A stretch of 31,858 nt of DNA from the IMG/VR virus record IMGVR_UViG_3300013126_000140, positions 1-31,858 of that record; one strand, written 5' to 3'. Within the stretch, counting starts at the first letter, position 1; each line of letters starts with the position of its first letter. The translations under genes were made by a program, and so were the position numbers. This stretch comes from a virus. The notes beneath the pieces were generated by a model, which was not told the origin of the DNA, ran no database searches, and saw only the letters and a list, made by a program, of their open reading frames with translations. Below, piece by piece: positions 22,895-30,403 of this stretch.

Positions 22895-25261
22895 TTAAAA
22901 TCTTGACTTTAATTCGTCAATTTGTTTTTGTTGTTCCTTAATTGCCTCAATTAAAAGACCAGTCAATTTAGCATAATCTACACCTTTGAACCCATTTTCT
23001 CTATCGTGAACTAATTGGGGAAAAACTTTCTCTACATCTTGAGCAATTACACCAATATTTGGTAATGATTGTTGTAATTCATCTGCATTTTCATTCCATT
23101 CCCAAGTTACACCTTTTAATTGTTTTACTTTTTCAATTGGATTCAAGATGATTTCTATATTATTCTTTAATCTTTCATCCGATGATGCGAAAGCAACAAC
23201 ATCACCCCCAACATTTAGGGCTCCACTCACACCAACACCACCAGTTACTATAAGAGCACCAGTTGTTTTTGTAGTTGAAGCGGTTGAGTCAGTAATATTA
23301 ACTGCCGCAGAAAATGTTTTGGCACCACTAAATGTTTGAGTTGTGGTTAAGTGAGCAGTATCAGCATCTAAATAAGCAGATGCGATAACCGAACCTTGCC
23401 AAGTTCCTGTTCCAATTGTACCAAGAGTTGTGATTGAAGTTTGTCCAACATAAGTTGAAGCAATATCAACTGCATCTGCGGATACAGAAATTCTGTTGGT
23501 TGTACCTACAACATTAAGAGTTCTTGTGGATGATATATCACCACCACCAGTTAAACCATCACCTGCTGTAATTGATACTGCGGTATGATCAATATGTCTA
23601 TTTGCAGAATACCCAGTTGTAGAATCGTGTGATATTTGAGATGAACCTGAAACTACTCCACCTCCTGCTGAAATTGTATGTGTAATACCTTCACCTGAAG
23701 TTGCACCACTTGAAACAATACCATTTCCTGCAGTAATTGTTGCTACATAATTACCTGAAGTTCTTGTTCCTAAAGCAATATCACCAGTAGTTGATGAAAC
23801 ATTAATTTGTGATGAACCAGAAACGATTCCAGCAGGAATAGAAGAGATATTTGCGTAAGTAATTTGTGATGAACCTGATACTACTCCACTTGGAAGTAGT
23901 GGTGTTACTTGGGATGACCCTGAAACGATTCCAGTACCCCCTAAAACTTGTCCTGAACCTGATACTACACCACTTGGTAAAATTGCAGTAACACTACCAG
24001 CAGTTACGGTACCAATTGTAGTAATTGAATCATCACCACTATATGTACCACCAGCAACGGCTGCGAGTGTTGCATTATATGCCTGAACATCAGTTCCAAT
24101 TGCTACTCCTAAATTAGTTCTAGCAGTAGAGGTATTAGTTAAATCTGATAAGTTTGCTGATTTAGCCAGTTTACCATCAACTAATGTATTTAGTGTAGAA
24201 TCACCTGCCGCGAGTGAAGCAGAAATTTCAATTAAAGTATCAAATGCAGCATTAGCTCCACCGATTAAATCGGTTAGTTCTTGTTGAACATATGCAGTGG
24301 TTGCAATTTGAGTTGAGTTTGTATTTGCAACTGCAGTTGGAGCAGTTGGAGTTCCTGTAAAATCAGGAGAGGTAAACATCGTTGCTTTACTTTCGTTAGT
24401 TACATTTTGTAAAGATAAGAAAGTTTTAACATTTGATGCTGAACCTGAAACTACTAAATCTGCATCTAATTTATCTTTTACATTAGTATCAAAGTTAGTG
24501 ATTGAATCAGCATTAACTTGAAAAGATCCAGATACTACACCGCTTGGCAGTAAAGGTGTTACTTGAGCAGAACCCGATACAATACCTGCTGGAATGGAAG
24601 AAATTCCTGAATAAGTAATTTGAGATGAACCTGATACGATTCCAGCTGGAATAGAAGATATACTAGCATAATTTACTTGAGATGAACCTGATATAACTGC
24701 ATCTAAGTTCATCTTATCCTTGACATTTGAATCAAAATTAGTGATTGAATCAGCATTAACTTGAGATGAACCAGATACTACTCCACTTGGAAGTAATGGT
24801 GTTACTTGTGCCGAACCACTAACTATGCCTGCAGGAATCGAAGAAACTGATGCATAAGTGATTTGTGATGAACCTGATACTACTCCACTTGGAAGTAAAG
24901 GGGTTACTTGTGATGAACCAGAAACAATTCCGGCAGGAATATTTGATAGGCCAGGATACGAAACCTGAGATGAACCAGAAACTACACCATCACCTAAAGT
25001 ATCCAAAAATATTTCAGATAATTGAGCAGAAGATGATACAATACCACTTGGGATATTTGAAAGGCTTGGGTATGATACTTGTGAAGAGCCAGAAACCAAA
25101 GTTGGTTTTCCAGTTACATTATTAAATGCAACTGAATCTGCCTCTAAACCTACGAAGTTACCAACTCCTGTAAATGAACCCGAAAACGAACCACTTAAAT
25201 TTGCATACGCGGATTCTGCTTGATTTATTGAACCCGAAAATATTGGACTATGTATTATCAT
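22895..25261 (-). CDS. Tail fibre with SGSSQ repeats and C-terminal S74 self-cleaving chaperone
   Basis: The 788-aa protein begins with a short Ser/Gly-rich domain and then a repeat region (residues 56-275) with sixteen copies in the whole protein of a six-residue motif, typically VSGSSQ, alternating with LLPSG and SIPAG linkers. A middle domain (QIATTAYVQQELTDLIGGAN, a fibre motif) leads to TGALIVTGGVGVSGALNVGG. The end is an S74 intramolecular chaperone: SSDERLKNNI with Ser694 and Lys699 as the known Ser-Lys pair of endosialidase-type chaperones, GVIAQDVEKVFPQLV, and a coiled-coil helix EAIKEQQKQIDELKSRF. The chaperone trimerises the fibre and then cuts itself off before Ser694. The likely role is host recognition. 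Confidence 0.88.
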   Translation of the reverse strand: MIIHSPIFSGSINQAESAYANLSGSFSGSFTGVGNFVGLEADSVAFNNVTGKPTLVSGSSQVSYPSLSNIPSGIVSSSAQLSEIFLDTLGDGVVSGSSQVSYPGLSNIPAGIVSGSSQVTPLLPSGVVSGSSQITYASVSSIPAGIVSGSAQVTPLLPSGVVSGSSQVNADSITNFDSNVKDKMNLDAVISGSSQVNYASISSIPAGIVSGSSQITYSGISSIPAGIVSGSAQVTPLLPSGVVSGSFQVNADSITNFDTNVKDKLDADLVVSGSASNVKTFLSLQNVTNESKATMFTSPDFTGTPTAPTAVANTNSTQIATTAYVQQELTDLIGGANAAFDTLIEISASLAAGDSTLNTLVDGKLAKSANLSDLTNTSTARTNLGVAIGTDVQAYNATLAAVAGGTYSGDDSITTIGTVTAGSVTAILPSGVVSGSGQVLGGTGIVSGSSQVTPLLPSGVVSGSSQITYANISSIPAGIVSGSSQINVSSTTGDIALGTRTSGNYVATITAGNGIVSSGATSGEGITHTISAGGGVVSGSSQISHDSTTGYSANRHIDHTAVSITAGDGLTGGGDISSTRTLNVVGTTNRISVSADAVDIASTYVGQTSITTLGTIGTGTWQGSVIASAYLDADTAHLTTTQTFSGAKTFSAAVNITDSTASTTKTTGALIVTGGVGVSGALNVGGDVVAFASSDERLKNNIEIILNPIEKVKQLKGVTWEWNENADELQQSLPNIGVIAQDVEKVFPQLVHDRENGFKGVDYAKLTGLLIEAIKEQQKQIDELKSRF
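24437..25096 (-). repeat. Coding repeats of the 788-aa fibre
   Basis: Residues 56-275 contain imperfect repeats built from VSGSSQ plus linkers. A block beginning VNADSITNFDSNVKDKMN recurs 81 residues (243 bases) later as VNADSITNFDTNVKDKLD, and a third near-identical copy is in the 1426-aa fibre at about 26460-26520. Confidence 0.8.
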
Positions 25262-25289
25262 CTCTTTTTACCCTTTTTTTATTTATTAT

Positions 25290-25297
25290 ATAAATAT
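25290..25297 (-). promoter_or_regulatory. Candidate late promoter octamer upstream of the 788-aa fibre gene
   Basis: The sense strand reads AACAATATTTATATAATAAA; ATATTTAT lies 29 bases before the ATG. Confidence 0.5.
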
Positions 25298-25308
25298 TGT
25301 TTTTTTTA

Positions 25309-25953
25309 TTAAATTGAACCACCATCTAATTGAGTGATAACTACATTGTCTGCAGTTCCACTTACATCACCACCCATGATAACTTGAGAAGAACCACTAA
25401 ATACTCCTTCTGCATTCAATCTTGTTTTAACTGCATCATTAAATCCACTAATATTTTCAGCTGATATTGAACCTGAAACTACATGACCACCTTTTGCAAC
25501 TACTACATAACCACTTTCCAAATTAGAGAAAGTAACTGTAATAGTATTTGCATTCGTTACTCGTAAAGTTTGTGGTATTACTTGATAATCATTAACATCG
25601 TATACTTGTGCGATTGGATTTAGTGTATTTAAGTTATGAGTTACTACCCAAGTTGATTGATTTGTAAAAGTTTGTTTAATTGTGGCTGCTTGATCAACTG
25701 TAATATTTGTTAGTTGTGAACCATTTCCAACGAAATAAGATGCAGTGACTGAACCTGATATGTTAATGTTACCACCGATTGCCGTATGAGTATTTGTTGT
25801 TACAAATTCAACTACTTCATCAATACTACCACTTTTTCTTGTGAATGCCTTACCATCGTAGACGTTTATTGCAATTTCACCAGTTTGTAGTGCACCAGTG
25901 GTTGGTCTATCACCTGATGTATTTGACCTTTTTAATCTAATGATTTGAGCCAT
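25309..25953 (-). CDS. Fibre/adaptor protein, paralogue of the 283-aa protein
   Basis: This 214-aa protein has the same N-terminal adaptor (IIRLKRSNTSGDRPTTGALQ, TGEIAINVYDGKAFTRKSG), the SYFVGNGSQLTN motif and the GYVVVAKGGHVVSGS strand as the 283-aa protein. It ends with FNDAVKTRLNAEGVFSGSSQ and an ITQLDGGSI terminus. It starts 6 bases after the 1426-aa fibre stops, with AGAGGA inside the upstream gene as a plausible ribosome site and no late octamer, so it is co-transcribed with that fibre. An adaptor linking fibres to the baseplate, or a short fibre, is likely. Confidence 0.75.
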   Translation of the reverse strand: MAQIIRLKRSNTSGDRPTTGALQTGEIAINVYDGKAFTRKSGSIDEVVEFVTTNTHTAIGGNINISGSVTASYFVGNGSQLTNITVDQAATIKQTFTNQSTWVVTHNLNTLNPIAQVYDVNDYQVIPQTLRVTNANTITVTFSNLESGYVVVAKGGHVVSGSISAENISGFNDAVKTRLNAEGVFSGSSQVIMGGDVSGTADNVVITQLDGGSI

Positions 25954-25959
25954 GTTATA

Positions 25960-28900
25960 TTATCCTCTATTAATTTTTTCTTTTAATTCTTCAACTTGTT
26001 GTGATAAATCTTTAATACCTTCTATTAGTAATGATACTAACTTATCGTATTTTACAGCTTTATACCCATTTTCTCTTGTTTCTACCAATTCAGGAAGGAT
26101 TTTTTCAATTTCTTGGGCAATAACTCCGTAATCTTTACCTTTATAAATATCTTGTTTTTCTTCATTCCACACAAAAGAATATCCACCAATTTGATTAATT
26201 TTTTGTAAAGGATTAGAAATTAATTCTAAATTATTTTTTAATCTAATATCAGAGGATGCGTAAGCAACAACATCACCTCCTGCAAATATATCACCACTTG
26301 TTCCAATACCACCAGTTACCACTAAAGCACCAGTTGTTTTAGAAGTTGAAGCAGTTGAGTTAGTAATTGATATTGTTGTGGATGTAGTATTACCAGCAGT
26401 TGTTACTTCTTGTAAAGTTTTTGTAATTTGTGCTGAACCCGATACAACTGCATCTGCATTTAATTTATCTTTTACATTAGAATCAAAGTTAGTAATTGAA
26501 TCTGCGTTTACTTGGGATGAACCAGAAACTACACCACTTGGGAGTAAAGGAGTTACTTGAGATGAACCAGAAACAATCCCAGCAGGAATATTTGATAAAT
26601 TTGGATAGGAAACTTGAGATGAGCCAGAAATTAAGTTATTTGCAGATACTGTTCCATTAACAACTAAATTACCATTTACCTGAGAATTTGAATTTAATGT
26701 AATTAAAGTTCCACTATCTGAAATATTTGAATCATTCAAGTGATGATTATCAACTGCTTTTGGAATTCTATTAGAAGTTAAATAAGTTGGAGTTCCTTTT
26801 GTTGTATATTCGGGTCCAAAAATTGATACTGCAAAATCTACACCAGTAGAAGATGAGTATTCATACCCCCAATCGTTGGTTTGACCATCAAAATACAAAG
26901 ATGCCGTAGAAGGATTAGAACCCGAATCTATGATTATTAAACCAGCATATCTTTCAGCTGGAGTGTTGTTATTTAATTGTATAAATGCATCACCAATAAT
27001 TTTAGCAGAACCGGTTACTGATTCGATATGTGCGAACGAACCAGTTCCATTAACAACAATATTAGTGAATGTTTTTGTTCCACTTATGGTTTGATCACCA
27101 ACTAATGTAACATATCTATTATCATAAGATGATGTTAATTGTGATGAACCTGATACTAAAGTATGAGTCCCACTTGCTTTTTCTTCATATAATCCATCTA
27201 ATGAAGATGAATTTGATTCCAGCGAATCTAATCTCGAATCTACCGATTGAGAGAAGATATTGAAATTTTCATTTGATGAAGAAAGGATACCGCTTCCACC
27301 AATAACTTGGTTAGAACTTGAAACAATTCCACTTGGAATGTTTGATAAATCAGGATAAGATACTTGTGAAGAACCACTAACAATACCACTCGGTATAGAT
27401 GAAAGTGAAGTATAGATCACCTGAGAAGACCCACTTACTACTCCACTTGGTAATAAAGTAGTTATTTGAGATGATCCTGATATAATTCCACTTGGAATGT
27501 TTGATAAAGCAGGATAAGATACTTGAGATGACCCAGAAACTACACCACCAATTACATCTGCAGTTATTGTATCAACATTTCTAGTAAAGTTGATAGTAGT
27601 TGTATCACTAAATGTTAATGGATTTTCATTTGTCTCACCTTCAATCGAATCCAAACGAGAATCAAATGATGCAGAATCCAATAAATAAGAACCCGTATTA
27701 AGTTTAGTTGCAATTGAATCAATTAAACTACTTGTTGCACTTCCTAATTCTTGTTGTGTAACAAACCCAGCATCTAAAGAAGATGAGAATAATTCCAAAT
27801 CATCCAATCGAGTATCAACTGATTGTGAGAATGTTGATATTGTTGAATTTACACCATCAATAAAATGGACAGAACTTGTATCCAAAGAAAGTGTTGCTGG
27901 TCCTGAAACTGCCCCACCACTAATACCTTGTCCTGCAACAACTGCAGTAATATCACCTGCACCAATAATCAATAATTGTTCATCAATATAATCTTTTACT
28001 GCACCTGCATTACCTAAAACTTGTGGGTTACCATCGGATATGGATGCAGATACATTATACCATGCAGCAGAACCTAAAGAACCTGAAATTTGGTGAATAC
28101 CGACTAATTGTGCAACTGAACCTGATACTTCGTATCGTGTATCTAATGATTGTGTTAATTGTGATGAACCAGATACTATACCACCAATTACATCACCACT
28201 AATTACACCATTTGTAATTGTAAAATAAATCGTGGACGAATCAGATGACGAGGAAACTATACCTTCTACGTTTAATTTATTTTTAATAGTAGTATCAATA
28301 GAAGAAGTAAATCCTTCTAAATTATTTACTCTATTATCAGTAGATTGTGTGTATGAATTATAAAATCCATTTATAGTTTCTTGTGAAGAAGTAAATCCTT
28401 CTAAACTTGTCAATCTGCCACCTTGTGAACCCGAATCGGTTTCTAATTGAGAGATTCTACTATCTTGTGATGCAGAATCTAATTCTAAACTTGTTAATCT
28501 ATCACCAAATGAGCTTGAGAATGTAGTATACCCATTTGTTTGAGTTAAATCTATTTGAGATGAACCAGAAACTACACTATCACCATCTTTTCTAAGATAT
28601 AATGAATCCAAAGATGCGGTTATTTGTGATGACCCTGATAAAATATCATCGCCACCTCGTAATAATACAACGGATTCAGAACCACTAGGTCCAGCAACCC
28701 ATCTATCTATGGTAGAATCCCATAACATAGAACCTGATGTTAAAGTTCCAGTTGCATCTTTAACATAAAGACCACCTTTTGTTAATGCTCCACCATAATT
28801 TAATTCAATTATATTCTCACCAATATTAACTTGAGTTGAATCAATTTGGGTTGTCGTTCCTAATACAACCAAATCACCATTAACGGTTAAGTTTGAACCA

Positions 28901-30240
28901 GTAACCGAGATTGCAGTTTTTAACGATGCTGTATATTGGTTTATTTCAGAAATAGATACATCTACTGATGCAGATTTTTGTTCTAAATTATCTAATCTGC
29001 CATCTTGTGATGGTAAAGTACCAACAAATGACCCACTAAATACTGACGCAGTTATACTACCTAATACATTTACATCACCACTAAAATAAGTAGTACTTGA
29101 ACTTACTATTAATTGTTCTGAATCTGCAGTTATTAAACGATTAGTTCCTCTTATTTGTAAATTATCTGCAATTACATCACCATTGACTTCTATACTACCA
29201 GTTTGAATAATTGTTCCACTTATAAGTGTGGAACCTGATAATATTGTTAGACCTATGTTTCTAAAAGTAGATGACCCACTTACCGTCAAAGAACCACTTA
29301 AAAATATATCCCCAACTTGATGAGTAGACCCACTCATAAAAATTGAACCAGTTATAGTTTGGTCGCCTATAAATGTATTAGATTGAGTAGTTGCAAATCC
29401 TAAATTGTTTACCTTAGAATCTATTGATGCTGAAAAAGTATCAAAATCGGTTACTGATGATGATAATAAACCATCAGGAAGGGTTATTTTATCTAAAATT
29501 AATAAACTACTATCACCTTCTAATGTCACATCACCATTAATATCAACAGGACCCACTAACATTGCGTTATATCCATCAGGAACTGTGAATCCATTTAAAG
29601 TTTTTGGGTTAATATATACTTGTGATTTTATTGTACCACTTACATCAATTGATCCACTTATAGTTTGTGACCCACTAAATACATTTGAACCAGTTGTTGC
29701 AAAAGTTTGGTTTAAATCTTCTTGTGAAGATGTAAATAGTTGTAAATTATCTAAACGAGAATCAACTGATTGAGAAAAGGTTGTAAAATTTTCATTTGAT
29801 GATGATAAAATACCACTTCCTGGTAAAGAAATATTATCAATTGATGCAGAAACTACATGGAGTTCGTTAAATCTTTTACTTGGAGAACCTAAATCATCTT
29901 GACCATCTACTTGTGGAATCAATGAACCAGTAAATGGTGCATTTACCGTAATAATATCATTAGAACCTGTTCCTAATACGATATTTCCACCAATTAATAC
30001 ATTACCATCGATTTTTGCATCACCTGTAATATCAAGGGTTGACCCTGAAATACCACCGTTGATACTTAAATTTCCGATTAATGTGATATTACCAGTATTT
30101 GAACCTAATTTTACAAGAGTAAAAACACCACTTGTACCACCTACATTTAATGTATTTGTACTTGTATTAAAAAATAATTCGGATTGAGATAAACTTGGTG
30201 TGGTTGTTCCTCTTCTTAATGTTAATATTGCTGCAGCCAT
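25960..30240 (-). CDS. Long tail fibre (1426 aa) with C-terminal S74 self-cleaving chaperone
   Basis: The protein opens AAAILTLRRGTTTPSLSQSE then LFFNTSTNTLNVGG, a fibre attachment motif, and GSLIPQVDGQDDLGSPSKRF near residue 105. The long shaft contains many short coiled or triple-helix segments (FSQSVDSRLDNLQ and relatives) and thirteen copies of SGSSQ-type motifs. A domain near 460-520 (LGTTTQIDSTQVNIGENIIE, LNYGGALTKGGLYVKDATG) is repeated in the edge-truncated fibre gene. The end is an S74 chaperone, SSDIRLKNNL with Ser1330 and Lys1335, then YGVIAQEIEKILPELVE and a coiled coil. It is probably the main receptor-binding long fibre. It has a late octamer upstream. Confidence 0.88.
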   Translation of the reverse strand: MAAAILTLRRGTTTPSLSQSELFFNTSTNTLNVGGTSGVFTLVKLGSNTGNITLIGNLSINGGISGSTLDITGDAKIDGNVLIGGNIVLGTGSNDIITVNAPFTGSLIPQVDGQDDLGSPSKRFNELHVVSASIDNISLPGSGILSSSNENFTTFSQSVDSRLDNLQLFTSSQEDLNQTFATTGSNVFSGSQTISGSIDVSGTIKSQVYINPKTLNGFTVPDGYNAMLVGPVDINGDVTLEGDSSLLILDKITLPDGLLSSSVTDFDTFSASIDSKVNNLGFATTQSNTFIGDQTITGSIFMSGSTHQVGDIFLSGSLTVSGSSTFRNIGLTILSGSTLISGTIIQTGSIEVNGDVIADNLQIRGTNRLITADSEQLIVSSSTTYFSGDVNVLGSITASVFSGSFVGTLPSQDGRLDNLEQKSASVDVSISEINQYTASLKTAISVTGSNLTVNGDLVVLGTTTQIDSTQVNIGENIIELNYGGALTKGGLYVKDATGTLTSGSMLWDSTIDRWVAGPSGSESVVLLRGGDDILSGSSQITASLDSLYLRKDGDSVVSGSSQIDLTQTNGYTTFSSSFGDRLTSLELDSASQDSRISQLETDSGSQGGRLTSLEGFTSSQETINGFYNSYTQSTDNRVNNLEGFTSSIDTTIKNKLNVEGIVSSSSDSSTIYFTITNGVISGDVIGGIVSGSSQLTQSLDTRYEVSGSVAQLVGIHQISGSLGSAAWYNVSASISDGNPQVLGNAGAVKDYIDEQLLIIGAGDITAVVAGQGISGGAVSGPATLSLDTSSVHFIDGVNSTISTFSQSVDTRLDDLELFSSSLDAGFVTQQELGSATSSLIDSIATKLNTGSYLLDSASFDSRLDSIEGETNENPLTFSDTTTINFTRNVDTITADVIGGVVSGSSQVSYPALSNIPSGIISGSSQITTLLPSGVVSGSSQVIYTSLSSIPSGIVSGSSQVSYPDLSNIPSGIVSSSNQVIGGSGILSSSNENFNIFSQSVDSRLDSLESNSSSLDGLYEEKASGTHTLVSGSSQLTSSYDNRYVTLVGDQTISGTKTFTNIVVNGTGSFAHIESVTGSAKIIGDAFIQLNNNTPAERYAGLIIIDSGSNPSTASLYFDGQTNDWGYEYSSSTGVDFAVSIFGPEYTTKGTPTYLTSNRIPKAVDNHHLNDSNISDSGTLITLNSNSQVNGNLVVNGTVSANNLISGSSQVSYPNLSNIPAGIVSGSSQVTPLLPSGVVSGSSQVNADSITNFDSNVKDKLNADAVVSGSAQITKTLQEVTTAGNTTSTTISITNSTASTSKTTGALVVTGGIGTSGDIFAGGDVVAYASSDIRLKNNLELISNPLQKINQIGGYSFVWNEEKQDIYKGKDYGVIAQEIEKILPELVETRENGYKAVKYDKLVSLLIEGIKDLSQQVEELKEKINRG
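26440..26640 (-). repeat. Fibre repeats shared between the 1426-aa and 788-aa genes
   Basis: This block encodes LISGSSQVSYPNLSNIPAGI, VSGSSQVTPLLPSGVV and VNADSITNFDSNVKDKLN. It is nearly identical in protein, and closely similar in DNA, to blocks at 24460-24560 and 24710-24960, giving long runs of near-identity between two separate fibre genes. Confidence 0.7.
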
Positions 30241-30267
30241 CTATTTAGATTTCCATTTAATTTATCT

Positions 30268-30275
30268 ATAAATAT
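30268..30275 (-). promoter_or_regulatory. Candidate late promoter octamer upstream of the long fibre gene
   Basis: The sense strand reads AACATATATTTATAGATAAA; ATATTTAT lies 28 bases before the ATG. Confidence 0.5.
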
Positions 30276-30350
30276 ATGTTAATTTAATTATTTCTTTTTG
30301 GGAATTGTATAAAACATCACTTATATAAGTATAAGAAAATAAAAAGTATA

Positions 30351-30383
30351 AAAAAAATCCCCAACCAAGAGGAAGGGGATTTT
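30351..30383 (-). terminator. Rho-independent terminator after the edge-truncated fibre gene
   Basis: AAAATCCCC (30354-30362) pairs with GGGGATTTT (30375-30383), with an inner CC/GG pair in the loop. The minus strand continues with a T run of seven or more. It lies 20 bases after the stop at 30404. Confidence 0.85.
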
Positions 30384-30403
30384 TAAATTTAAATATATTC
30401 TAA

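Noticed and set aside
23700-25100. CRISPR-like array from regularly repeated short sequences
   Set aside because: The repeats are in frame, vary in sequence and spacing, and encode SGSSQ fibre motifs inside a long gene; no leader or unique spacers.
957-30275. TATAAATA on the plus strand as T4-type late promoters
   Set aside because: The T4 element in that orientation would drive rightward transcription, against every gene here. The same bases read as ATATTTAT in the direction of the genes, which fits a leftward element.
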